Shown one piece after another: positions 24,990-36,959 of a stretch of DNA of 64,000 bases. The notes under the pieces are model-generated. The model did not search any database and was not told the DNA's origin. It saw only the letters and a list, made by a program, of their open reading frames with translations. The translations under genes were made by a program, and so were the position numbers. The stretch comes from Holacanthus passer (taxonomy: Eukaryota > Chordata > Actinopteri > Pomacanthidae), in NCBI GenBank assembly GCA_025331565.1, contig JAFREQ010000012.1, forward strand, positions 7,802,501-7,866,500. The letters run 5' to 3'. Within the stretch, counting starts at the first letter, position 1, and the number at the start of each line of letters is the position of its first letter.

Positions 24990-27600
24990 ACCCACAAAAG
25001 TTTGTGCTATGTATGCTTCATGTATGCTAAAGCTTTAATAAACCATCTAGTAATCACAAATCATGAAATCAGAATGAGCTATTTTTTCTCTTTTAAGATG
25101 AGATAAAACATTATTAACCTCTCTTGAGCCCCCAAACAGCAGATTTAGACCTGAGAGTTGAGCAGGACTCAGATGCAGCTGGACACTGGTTTGACTCAAA
25201 CTGTGAATCATCAGACCATCGTCTGTGTGTGTGTTCATATTCATGTGTCTGCTCATTTAGAAAGTGATGTCATGATGTCCAGATGGAACATGCTAGAAAA
25301 TGCCAGTGGAGAGCACAGATAGGACGGGCTCTGCTGGGGGCGGTGGGAGGCAGGAGGGTGGGGTAATTCGAGGTGGTGGATGTGCGCGTCGGGGTACCGA
25401 AATAGCTTGCAGAAGAGAAATAGAATCTGTTATTTCACTTCAGAGCTCAGGGAGCGTGGGGGTGTCACCACAGATCCGCACTGCTGCTGGAGAGGCAAAA
25501 TAAAGTGTGAGAGACAGTCACACAAACAGGGGGAGCCAGCACTGAGCATTCCTGGCATTACAGCCCACTGACAAACAATCCTAACTTTATCCAGTGAGCT
25601 GGGCCAACTGAATGGCTGCAGTGTGTAGCGTTTACCCACTGAGGGGGGCAGTGCCCGGCCCAGTCCTCCACTCCGTCCCCATCCAAACACTATAATGTCT
25701 GAGGTGGAACTGTTGACTCAGCATCGGAAATCTTGTAATCTTTACTGTTTGGAAGTAAACAAATAACCCTTTTTGTGTTTTTCATTTGATTGTTATTCTC
25801 ATTATAGCAGTACCAGATGGTCTTTTCTTGGTCCTAAGATTCATAAATTCTACCAGATTCATGAGAACATGTCTGCTTGTAGGAATAAAAAAAAAGTTCT
25901 GTCAGCTGGGATTAAGAAGATTTGAAAGCACAACATAACATCCGCCTGCTCATCTATAAAAGAGATTTTATGAGAACACAACGGCTCAACACACTCCATT
26001 TTGTGGCAAAGATCAAACTATTGCCTGTTATTTTAGCGTCATACACCCACAGGCACACATGTATAAACTTTACACTTCAACCATGCGCATAATTCATATT
26101 GTTGTCTCATGTGAGGACAAGAGTGATGCAGTGGAGATTGAAAGTTCATTTGTCTCAAAGCAGAAACGGCAGCTAACAACAACGAGCACGCCACACGGAC
26201 CTTTAGTCGTTGTTCTGGAGCTTTCGATCATTTCGCATGAGCTTTTTTTGCGGTCATGCAATTGCCTGTTTTTTAGTTGTTCCAATCACAACTTTAACCA
26301 GGCCAGTCAAACTTTGGTTTCTAACCTAAAGAATTTCTAACCTCTAAAGGACGCTGGTATTTCAGAGTTACAGAGCAACGACAGAAACTCTTTCGACTCT
26401 GTGGAGAAGTTTAGACTCCAGCAGCTGCAGCCAAACTTGTGTTATTGATTTTGTTACATTTGCCAAACTCATCACTTATTCTCTTGTAAAAGTGAAGCAT
26501 ACTGTTTAATGACAAAAATATTAAAGCATAAATCTAATCACTGTGTTGCTTTGGGGTATGTAGACTCCCTATAGCTAAAATAAATGGTACACGATGGCTA
26601 AAAATGAGAAGACTGCTTTTATTTACTCACTTTTTCAAAAATGACAGAGAATTTGAGATAGTAAACGTAGACGTAATGACACTGAAGGGGGTTGTAGATG
26701 CTTAAATTTCAATTTTTTCTGAGACTTTTAAGGATCCATGGTTTAAAGTCCATGCTGACTTAAAAAAAGATGTCATTGAAAGTTTCTTGATTCTCTGTTT
26801 CCAAGGTCAAAAGTGAACTTTTTTCAGCCCTTGGGCAACTGGGCAAACTCCATCTACTGAGGAAGATCAAGTGATAAGATAAAAAAAAAAAACAACTCTA
26901 AGAACTGCAACTAAATGGTTCTTGTGGTGACGTTTTTTTCTCCAGAGCAACGCAGGATTTCCCTTCCTGGATATAGTATCTTGAAATGTGATCTGAAGTG
27001 TGTTTCAGAAGCGGTCTCAAGTTGTGCAGGCCATAAATCTTCCTCTGGATTCTTTCTCATCAGTTGGACGTCATGTGGAGCCCATCCCAGAGGCCCCTTT
27101 CACTGATGTCCCCCTTCCTGCATTCCTGGAACAGGACAGGAAGTGTAATGTTGAGAGAAGGGCTTGGTTGTGCTCTTCATCAACACTGGTGGATGGAGGA
27201 TTGTTGAAGATCTCCATGTGGGGTTTTAAAGAGACGGGTGACGGCGGTGACTCATGCTCGAGGACCTGGGTCCAATCTGATGTGGGTTTGTTTACTCAGG
27301 GCCAATAAAAGTCATTGTTCCACATTTCAAGTTTTCCACATGTCTCAGAGCTGCTCATCAACCCGGCTGCCACCGCCATCGGCTGGCTGCTCAACCCCCC
27401 ACAATCTGCCTCCCGCTGCGAGTGACTGGGGTTATTGGCTCCCTGTTCACTGCGCACATCGGCTCAATCTGGTTATAATAACTGCATGGCTTTGTGTTGA
27501 TATTAATCTGAGCTAAATCATTAAACGCTCCACGTCTTGATGTCGCTCCAAGGTCTTTGGAGAACTTGAGAGTGGCAATTTCCCTACTCAAAACCAACAT
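24990..27600. other. intergenic spacer
   Basis: No supported gene. A frame covering about 27000-27308 was examined and rejected (no family, no splice logic). Confidence 0.45.
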
Positions 27601-27639
27601 TTCTGTCAAACTGATTTATATGTTTTGATGAGGCCTCAT

Positions 27640-27699
27640 TTTCCATCTGATCTCAGTTTCAGACAGACGAGAAAATTCTCCTCTGAGATCAGATGGAAA
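27640..27699. repeat. 17-bp perfect inverted repeat (60-nt hairpin)
   Basis: TTTCCATCTGATCTCAG (27640-27656) pairs with its exact reverse complement at 27683-27699 across a 26-nt loop. It lies in non-coding DNA. It could be a residual inverted-repeat element or a hairpin transcript; the stem is short for a typical pre-miRNA. Confidence 0.8.
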
Positions 27700-28794
27700 G
27701 CGAGAAAATTTCTCAAGAAAATTTTGAGTGTAAGTGATATCTTTACGTACTCTTTAAAATGCAGGAGCTGTCGCAAATTCAAAACTTCTATCTCCTCAGC
27801 ATTTGAGGTTCACAGGCCAAACAGACACAGACAGTCACACTAGGTGATATGGGGATCGCACCCCTTGAGCGAGTGCATAGTGGAGGGGCAGTGATGATTC
27901 AGCACTCTGTAGACAGTTCATTTAATAGGAACAACCTCTTCTGCTTATTGCTGCAAGATCATAAGTCCAATTGACCCTGCTGAGCCTTCAGTGTAAGACA
28001 TGTATCCTCAAAAATGTGAGAGCTTAGGAAACTGGTACTGTCTGTTTTTCCTCCAGAGAGTTCTGGTTTCTTTCACACAGAAGTCAATTTAGCAGATGCT
28101 GGCACTCCTGTCACTTGGAGACTCACTGTGCCAAAATGTAAGTCTCATTGATTCCAAAACGTCTGTGATGGAAACAAGTCGTCCTATGTTTTGATGTAAA
28201 ACGACGTGTGAGGAATGAAAACTGTGGGAGTAACAGCAGGTTTGAGAGAAATGTTTAAGAATAGTTTACAGCTCCTCTCCAGTCTGGTGTTGGGTTACAC
28301 TCACTTTAGCCTAACTCCCAACATACTCACTATAAAACTTTGTATATGCTTATATGTTTTATGCGAAAACAGTTTGGCTGATCTCCGAGAAAAGAATAAC
28401 ACACTACTCCCAATCGAACTGCACGGTTTGATGTATTGTTTGCCTATGTGCTGGCAACAATACGAGATGACTAGCGTGCCCAAGAATCAGTTGTATAAGA
28501 ACAAGAGGAAAAGTAATACTGTACCCTGTGCTTCACACATCAGGCTCACTAATGAGACGTCGACAAAACACATAAATCAGTGCACATTTGTTTTGCCAGT
28601 TTACATTTCACTTTCTTTTTGCTCCAAACCATGTGCTTCTGCAGCATGTATCAACATCAAGCATCAGGGAAGTGTCAAAAAGATCATGGTAGCCTTGACA
28701 AAACTTCTCGCAAAGAATTGATTCCAGGTGCGTTTCTGGAATCACATAATTTATTTGAATTTGAACTTGGAATCAAATAAAAAATAATAAATAT

Positions 28795-28855
28795 AAATAA
28801 GATATTGCTTTATTCGTCCCACAGTGGGGAAATTCATTCAAAAAAAAAAAAAAAG
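28795..28855 (-). mobile_element. 3' tail of a Rex-like LINE, minus strand
   Basis: On the minus strand it reads poly(T), GAATTTCCCCACTGTGGGA, then CGAATAAAGCAATATCTTAT. It shares the core 'AATTTCCC..CTGTGGGA..AATAAAG' with the tail at 54571-54612. Only the tail is recognisable. Confidence 0.6.
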
Positions 28856-29739
28856 ATAATTGAACCAAATTGAATGATTAACCCTGGGAAATAATGGCAT
28901 TCAGCAATAATTCCCAAGATAAAAACTTTTCTGGCCTCTTGAATTTTCCGATTAATTACTCAAATACACTTCCAGGCATTAAACTGTGCTTGTTAAACAG
29001 TCAGGGGGAGTGAATTACGAGCGGGTAATTACAATGGTGTGTTCCAGCTGTTTTGTTGATAATTTTAATTCTTGTACTGTCAGTCAGTTTTTATAGTGAG
29101 ATATAAAACTGAGCAGTTCCTGTTCTCATGAAATCATTTTGTCTGTCTACCAAGAGGTTTAAAGTTTATTGTTAAAAGACGTGGCGAAAGCAGGACAACC
29201 CCAGGAATAATAATTTAATAAGTTTCTTTCCCTTCATGTGATAGCCCCTCTAACTTATCATTAACTATTTTATTATAAATACCCGACTGAGGTGGTATTT
29301 TCTAATAAAACGATTATATAGTTCTCTTCTTCAGCATGGTGTGTTGACTTTGGTCAGTCTGATGTATTCTTTGGCCAGTATATATATATTCCAGTCACTG
29401 GTTTCATCCTGACCATCTGAAAGCGTAGGACTGAATGTGCGGATTTGGAACAACTAGCTCCATCCACTTGTGTCAACCTACATCGGATACAAGCCTCTAC
29501 TTTTCCAGAGGATAAAATTATCATCATTGGACATCTTACAGTAAGGACACAGAGCACATGAAGCTTCAGTGTGCTCTCGCTTAGTCAGCCTGTTTATACA
29601 GAGCTCTCTTGTTTTTCTCCTGCTATGTTTTCTCTAATGGTTGACTTGATTTTAATGAGAAAATTACAGAATGAGCATGAAGTTGATTTTTGTCTGCCAG
29701 TTGCTCTCTGGCCTCTGTAACGGTATCTACCTGCTACTG

Positions 29740-30225
29740 TCTCCTGTGGTGTTCCCCAAGGTTCAATCTTGGGCCCAATTTCATTTGCTTTATGATGTCA
29801 AATGCTGGAAGACCAAAATGTTTCTCCAGCTCAAAGGCAGAGCTTTCTCCACATTAGGCCAATGGTTAAAATAAAAACTTTTCTCTCTTTTGGATATTGG
29901 ATACAGTCTTACCCACTTTTATTACTTAGGGTCATGCATCTCTCCTTCTGTGGGAGTCAATCAGTCATCTCTGTCTCTTGCAGCTGCATTTCAGAATCCA
30001 GTGGCTCAACTTATTGGTACCAAGAAGAAACCATATCTACCCTGTGCAGGCCTCCCTTCTCTTCCCTTCCCTTAGTACCAGTGTACAGCTCCGATCTTCT
30101 ATACTAAGATCTTCTGATCGGTTATTCCTCACCATTCACTGTCAAAAAAGTGACCAACCTTTTTTTTATTGCTGCACCCAGACAGTGTGGAGCAGTTTAC
30201 CCTTTTTCTAATTTGGGTTCCCTTA
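29740..30225 (+). mobile_element. decayed LINE fragment with reverse transcriptase motif
   Basis: At about 29745-29795 the frame reads CGVPQGSILGPISFAL then stop, the conserved block before the catalytic YADD of LINE reverse transcriptases. Downstream, frames broken by stops give AFQNPVAQLIGTKKK (the usual LQNAAARLLTGTRK region) and LRSSDRLFL...VWSSLPFF (the usual LRSS...LWNSLP region). The catalytic YADD is missing, so a deletion joins the RT block to the C-terminal end. Non-functional. Confidence 0.7.
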
Positions 30226-30927
30226 ATTATTAATATAACTATTGTTTTAACAGTTATTTACTTACCTATTTTTGTTTTAATTATGTTTAATATTTCTCTT
30301 TGGTCAACACCTGTTGACTACAACTACAACTACATCTTCTCAGTCGGAATAAAAAACAAAAAGAGAATGCACCTTCACTTGTTTTCTACATTTACACCAA
30401 AGACTTTTACACCTGTTACACCTTGTTTCAGATTGAGCTGCAGAGGAGCGATGTAGTCCTGCTGAAGTGAACTGTGGCAGCCAACTGCAACCTCTGGCAT
30501 TTGCCCAAGTGATGTAACACAACAAGCTGGTTTCCACAGATCTGCAGGCTCAGATACATTAATGATTTGATTGGATAACTTCATAATCTTTTTGTTTTCC
30601 TTTTGTTTGTCTCTCTCCTGCTGAGGATAGACAGATATCTCTTTTTTCATAATTCAGGTTCTCTTCAAGGCTGCATAAAGCAATAAATGGAAAATGTAAA
30701 GCATACATTGTTGTATGAGCTGATGAAATAAATCATCCTGTCCTCAGTGACAGAGACACCTCCTCTGCTCTGAGACTTTTTGACTTCCTGGACCCCACAT
30801 AGACAGAGAGTATCTGTGTGCTGTCAGTGAACTAAATCAGAAACAAATACACACATCATCCTTTTCCCACCTCCCCCAAAAGACACAGAAACACACCCAC
30901 AGCATGTGCAGATTTACTCTCTTTAAA

Positions 30928-30969
30928 ACACACACACTCACGCACACGCGCACACACACACACACACAC
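30928..30969. repeat. (CA)n microsatellite
   Basis: An interrupted ACACAC tract with CG and TC variants, about 42 bases. Confidence 0.85.
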
Positions 30970-31339
30970 CAGCATCAGTATACATCACCACACGAGACCT
31001 CTTGCTCATGACATCACCCACGCATTAACAAGTCTGCTTGTGTTGAACGTGGGGTGACCTCCAAGGCCATCAGGAGCGTTTTTTCACTGCAGCTCTTGGA
31101 CAGGACCCTCCGTTTCCTTTGGGCTGTTGAAGTCTCATGTGGTAGTAATAAATCCGCCACAAACTTGAAACGAACACTGCAGAAAGATGTTTGGATAGTC
31201 CCTCATGCTTTTTTATTTTTTCTTCGCATAAGCTGATTTACTTTCTTTTGGATGTATTTTTGTTTTGTGCCTGATTTCACTGTTTTGAGTTCCTCCCACA
31301 TGAACCCAGTTAAGGGACAAAATGTACACTAACTGGGCA

Positions 31340-32140
31340 AAGGGGAGATATTATACTGTGATCTCTCTTTTTTGGCCAAAGGCCAGAGATGTAATAGCAA
31401 AGGTTCAAGTGAGGTTCTTTGCTCCCACCAAATTCTTATTTATTCAGAATTGCTGTGCAATATTTTGGGTAGAGATGGAGAGCTCTGGTTCCCCAGGGCT
31501 CAGTGTTGGGTCCATGAATATATGTGAGGTTTACAAAAATATTAAAAATGACACTATTTGCAGATGATACAAATGTATTTTGTTGTAGTAAGAATGTAAA
31601 GAACTTGGGAAACAGTGGGAAAAGATTTGGAAATCCTAAAGAGCTGGTTTGATTCTGATGAATGAGCACTAAATTGAAGTAGAACTAAATTTATAACCTT
31701 TGTTTATCATTTAAGTGTGGGATAATACATATAAAACAAATACCAATCCAATTTCAAAAAACAGTCAAAGGAATTGTGAACAAAACTACTTATAGAGAAC
31801 CAACATACTCAGTCTTTATTAAATTAAAGGCTCTAAAACAAAAAGATTTGGTCGACTTTAAAATGGTTCAAATTATGTACAGAGCAAAACAATCAATTAT
31901 TACCTGAAAGTAATCAAAAGTTGTTTAAAAAAGAGAGAAAGTCCATGATTTTGGAGGAATTTGTATTTATATAAATATATAAAACACTTAGTCTGGACTA
32001 ATGTAAAACAACACTGTATTTAAGTCAAAGGAGTGAATTTCAGTTGACATCATAGCTTCAACCTACACATTTTTCAGACGGCAAAAATCTTTAAGTTATC
32101 TAATTGTGTTGTTTTTAACTGTGGTATTTAAGGTTTTTTT
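31340..32140 (+). mobile_element. decayed LINE fragment, second family (RT with FADD box)
   Basis: At 31486-31512 the sequence GTTCCCCAGGGCTCAGTGTT and on reads VPQGSVLGP, and at 31557-31586 LFADDTNVFC, the reverse transcriptase catalytic FADD box. It continues ILKSWFD and RTKFITF, then KLKALKQKDLVDFKMVQIMY (31823-31882) and later GVNF. This order is that of the RT and thumb region of a LINE. Multiple stops and frameshifts make it a relic. The wording differs from the 29740 fragment, so it belongs to another LINE family. Confidence 0.75.
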
Positions 32141-35100
32141 ATATGACTATGTATGTATGTATGTCTCATTATGTGAATTTGTATATCTATACATACAAAC
32201 AAATTTTTATTGTGGATTGTAGACTAAAAAAAATTCAAAATTCAAAATTATATGTACTGTACATGTCTCAAAATGATGGCATCTGCAGCAGGCGACCAAA
32301 CATACAGTATACAGCTCAAAGAAACCATGTACTGTAAGTGTCTTCAGAAAACAATGTGATCATCAGTTAGAGGTGCCAACAAGTGGAACGCCAAGCAGCA
32401 TGTCAGTCAGACAAACCTCAAAGAGAGGAAAAAATTTGACACCCGGAGCTACACATAAGCTGTCTAGTCTTCACAGCACAGCTAGAGCCTGAAGCTACAT
32501 CTGAGAGCACACAGAGCTTCTTATAGAGGAAAAGCGTAGTGCATTTTTCTCATGTTGAAAATTACACTTTTACATTTTTTTCAAATTCTTCTTGTTCTAA
32601 AAAATAAATAAAAAATAAAAAATATGTGTGTTGTTTTCCTCTTCAAAGTTGTGCAGCAATATATGAGTTTTCAAAGTGCATTACCTGTATAGAAAAACAT
32701 TTTTAAAACCTTCAAAACACAAACATGCATTCAGTCCATTGAAGCTTGTTCATATCCTGTTTGGTTGGTGGACTGAACGGCAGAATATTAGAATAGTGGT
32801 AAAATGTTGCCCACTGGGAATAAAAAGGCTCCATCCATTGCACTTCATTAAAGTGAGATAAGCAAATCTTTAGTTCTTGTGAGGGTCAAAGGCCAAAAAC
32901 ACTGGATCCTACAATTCCCATAATGCAACTTGACTAGTGTCTTTTTGTCAGATACTCTTGCCAGATAAAGGCCCATATCTTTCACAGTGCATACCAATTT
33001 ATAGTGCAAGCGTTTTATTAAACCTACACCCTGATGATATAGCTCGGCTTATTTACTCAGACTTGATAAAACTCCCCCACAGCAGAAGACATTATACAGC
33101 TGTTGTCACAGTCTTAGTCCTCATGAACAGTAAACTGATCTTAACAAATAAACGTGCACCAAAAGTTCCCCTTTTAAAAAGCACATGTCTATTAATTAAC
33201 CTCAGAGGAAGTGTTACGTCCTGACAACAGTGAATTTCTCTATGTTATTGCTAAGGAACTTTTGGTTTTTGTTAAAACTAAATCCTTTGACAAAGCATAT
33301 GTGAAAAAGTTGCTTTAATGATCTTCAAAACCTGTAAAAGGGCAGGTAGAGGTACTATAAATATTTTCACTCTTGCTAATCTGAAGCCGGCTTTCCATGT
33401 GGTTTTACGTACTTTTGTTTTTTTGCTGCGTTGTTGGCTTGAAATTACAAGAACCATATTGGCGAGTAATATTTCAGAGCTCTCTGGTGTTCAGGGGTTT
33501 CCAACAGAGGCCAAGTGAAGTCTTAACTTAATCTAACACTAAACTTACAAATGCATGACATCAGTGGATTTAGATGCTTTTCAGTTTACAGTTAACTGGA
33601 TTCTTTCAGCATTGAGTCCAATTCCTGCTTCTCTCAAATCGCAGCAGTTCCTGTATATAAATATCTAACCTGTGGAGAATCCACTGCAAAAGCTGCTCAT
33701 ACCGAGAGGAAAGATAGTTGTCACAGGTTTTGTACTATGGAGCTCTAATTGGATTAGTGGGCAGTTGAAAAGGAAACGAGAGTAAGAGGGGATTTACACA
33801 CTAACACAATTTGGCCTGTTAATGTAGGAACTCCATCAATCCACACAACTTGATGTGAAGCGTTTGCGCGATGCGATGTTTGTACACAGCTAGGTTAAAT
33901 CTCAATGAATGCAATCCTATTTACAGTTTTTGAATGAAGAGGCAAACACATTCTTCCGAGCTGCTCCTCCATTCACGACAGACTCATGCGGTTCTTTATT
34001 TTGAAGGCTTTTTTTCCCCTTTCAGTCTCGAGCCAAAGGGGTTATGCACTTGTTTGTCAGCATAAAGCCGAAGCTCAAGCGCAAACGGAGGGAGCTCAGA
34101 GATCAAATCGCAGCCTTGGGAAGAACCACAGGATCTTTTTGCAGACACACTACACAAATGACTCAGTGTCTGTCCAATGTGCCAGTGTGTAATTGATGGT
34201 TGTGGATAAGTTATAGTACATATTTTACATATCCCTTTCCAGCTTTTTTCTGCCTTTAAAGGCATCTTTGGGGCATTCACTGTGCAACAATACAGTGAAT
34301 CATTTTGCCTGTCTGATCTCTTGTGCAGTCGGTGTGACATGCACTAAAGGTACTTTTTGTAGCCAGGAGCGGGGTTAAACATCTCTTGCTCGATGCATAA
34401 TTCATATTTAGTTTGGTTAGTCATTTAGTTATTTTGGTTGGATTGTGTCTAACGGTGGCACCACCAGTTATTTTGGTCAAAGGGAGCCTAAAATAGTGGC
34501 ACCACCAAAACTGTTTTGGATATGGCAGATTTGGTGAGTGTGTGTGTGTGGCAGTAAATAGAGACTTAAGAGACAGCTGAAGATACAAGGATGTTCTTAA
34601 AGTCTTTGGGTGGTCCAACCTCTCCGGGAGATTCAGCCTACTTTTTGCGAGTGCCAACGCCGAACAGTGGTCATTATTAGCAGACAAACCAACCCCACCA
34701 GGCTGGGATTACCTTCCAGCCAACTGCAGATGTGAACGTCTAAACAGTTCTCCCACTCTGTTTTGACATGCTCTATTACAGGTTCTGCATCGTACACCAG
34801 ATCCGAAAAAAAAAAAATTGACAGCTAAATGAAATCATTCATTTTCTGGTCTGATGTCATCCAAAAATTGCCATAATTGCCCTGTCCTGGCGTCTCTGGT
34901 CTGTGACTGGCAGAGACACCAGCGCTGGGCGAGGTGCACGGAGAGGAAAGTAGACTGGAGGATGTTCCCTGTTGGGTTTGCGTTAACTCTTTGCCTGTCG
35001 AGGAATGTGGGATGTACAGTACAGTGAGGGGTGCACGACCACTTTCTTCTGTCTGCTCGAAAGCAAGCAAAGACAAGAAAGAACTTGATGTGGTCAGACT

Positions 35101-35377
35101 CGAGAGGCTAATGATAGACTATGAAACCCAGCAGCGGAGGCTCAGGGTACTTCTGTGCACTGTATGGGAATGCATAGAGATGCAGTTATGTAACTCTGTA
35201 GAGCCTGAGAGCCACCAGGAATCCAGAGTGAGGGGAGACTCACAGACTGCAAAAAACATCAGGGACGAAATCTTTCTTTATCTCAGCCGTCTCAAGGACA
35301 GACATTTTTCTGTTATGATGATGGTTTCTATATGTACGTCTCCTCTGTGGTGGCAGATGTATATAGAGCCTTCATTC
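32141..35377. other. intergenic spacer
   Basis: Very AT-rich to 32640. No supported exon; several frames of 60-150 codons show no family resemblance or codon bias. Confidence 0.45.
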
Positions 35378-35440
35378 TAGCGAAAGTAGCAATACCACAA
35401 TGCAAAAATACTCTGTTATAAACAAGTCCTGAATTCACAG
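35378..35440. repeat. dispersed 'AAAGTAGCAATACCACA' repeat fragment, copy 3
   Basis: AAAGTAGCAATACCACAATG, then AAAATACTCTGTTATAA and CAAGTCCTGAATTCA. I assign it to the same family as copies 1, 2 and 4 because of its characteristic internal phrases. Confidence 0.5.
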
Positions 35441-35554
35441 TTAGTTAAAAAAAAAAAAAGTTTTTTAAACACTGCACCGATTAATATTTTAGTATTGACA
35501 GTGAATCAAATGATGTGTGTAGTTGCAACGCTGCTGTTCCCCTCAGCTCTACAC

Positions 35555-36660
35555 AGCATTTTAGTTTCCTTCAGCTCCTTGTTTTTGCTTTAAGGCCCCA
35601 CGTTTACTGTTTTGGTTCATTCTCACCGAGAAGCAGTAATGGTTTGTGATTAGACTCACTCGTGCCACACAGTCACACTGAAGAGGATGGCAACAGTTTT
35701 GATGACTCCCGCCAACAGCAAAGATGAGATATAGCACAGTCTTAAAGAAACTCAGGAAACAATCTATGTTAATGGAGTGCAGGGTAATCATCCGGGCTTG
35801 CCAGCTCAGGTGGAGCAAGTGTGTGTCTTGAAACGATGTCCCAGGAAGGACCAGACAGGAGACGTAGTCGGGATCGTAAACAGTCCAAAAGCCAAATAGC
35901 AGTCGACCGAGGCAGACAAACCAGAAGGGACGAGACAACAGGATAAACCAGGGCCAGGGGAGGGATCAGGAAACCGGGAGGTAAGATCAGACAACCAGTT
36001 GACTAGATTGTAAGACGCCAACCACCATGAAGACAGATAGACGGGAACAGGAACACTGGGACAGGTACTCGTAATCGGTGACAGGAAACAAAGGTCAGGA
36101 TCAAACTCACAGGTGATCAACAGGCAGTGTTGGCAACGGGAAATCAGTCCGGAAAGGTATGCTGGAAAGTCTCGCATTGGCAAAGAACAATCTGGCAATG
36201 GAAGAGAGAACAGGAGTGGCTTAAATACTGACTAGGTGTAATTGGCTGCAGCTGGGGGCACAGGTGATTTGATGAGGTGGGAGTGGCTGACAGGTGAGGC
36301 AAGGCAGAGGCGGGGTGAGTGAGAGCAGAACTATTGCAGGTAGAAACTGTGACAGAAGCAAACCAAAAACTCATTGTACACTACCCGATCAACACCAGAC
36401 AGCAAACAGACACAGTTAGCGACCAGAGTGGCGCATTTAGCAGCTAAAGAGCCAGGAGATGGTAAACCAGAGCTAAAGAGAGTAAATATTAGACTTATAT
36501 TTATCAAGTGGACAGAAACACGACTCCAAATGAATGATAGTGTTGTTCTGTATTTGCTGGATGATTGCTAAAAGGTTCACTGTATCCTCCTTATAACTGT
36601 CACATTAATTAAGTTATTAAGTGTATATGTCAGTGTTGTTATTGCAACTTGTTTCTGCTG
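35555..36660. repeat. dispersed repeat (copy A) split by a ~0.7 kb insertion
   Basis: The left part (about 35555-35632, TTTTAGTTTCCTTCAGCTCC and TTTTGGTTCATTCTCAC) and right part (about 36370-36660, ACACTACCCGATCAACACCA, GCATTTAGCAGCTAAAGAGC, TATATGTCAGTGTTGTTAT) both match, in order, the uninterrupted copy at 44345-44745. The middle (about 35640-36358) does not. It has its own style (GGAGTGGCTTAAATACTGAC, AGGTGTAATTGGCTGCAGCT) that resembles the end of a fish transposon or LTR element. The word AGAAGCA occurs at both edges and may be a target-site duplication. Confidence 0.55.
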
Positions 36661-36764
36661 CTCTGAAGTGACCACAACATTAATTTCCGCAGGTTTAAAG
36701 TACTAAGCAAACATATACAGAAAAACTGACCCTATGTGTCATACATCATGTCACAAAACTAATA

Positions 36765-36955
36765 TTACTGTTTAATTCATGTGTAAGTAGCATTTTACTC
36801 TTTTTTTAGGTTAGTGCTAATTTTACCTACTACTTCTCTAGCTGAGTGAAGTAAAAACTATAATACTGCCTCTGAAGTGTAGTGAAGTAGAAGGATAAAG
36901 TGGCACAAATGGGAACCTACTTGAGTAAATGCACTTAGTTTCATTGCACCCCTGC
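36765..36955. repeat. dispersed 'TACTTGAGTAAATGCACTTA' repeat, copy 4
   Basis: GTGTAGTGAAGTAGAAGGAT, AAAGTGGCACAAATGGGAAC and TACTTGAGTAAATGCACTTA form the reverse-orientation end of the family seen at 8695-8915. Confidence 0.6.
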
Positions 36956-36959
36956 TCCT

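Noticed and set aside
27000..27308. 102-codon frame with PLPAFLEQDRK phrase
   Set aside because: No homology and no splice context; composition is compatible with chance.
28215..28721. 168-codon open frame on the + strand
   Set aside because: Longest unexplained frame in the spacer, but codon use is AT-driven, composition is unstructured, there is no family resemblance and no splice or promoter context. Probably chance.
32930..33220. Possible dispersed repeat with ACCCTGATGATATAGCTC phrase
   Set aside because: It looked repeat-like but I found no second copy in the window and could not name a family.
33990..34350. Possible exon pair on either strand near 34000-34340
   Set aside because: A 114-codon minus frame exists but has no domain, bias or conserved motif.
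34934..35380. 148-codon frame on the + strand
   Set aside because: No family resemblance; its end runs into the dispersed repeat at 35378.
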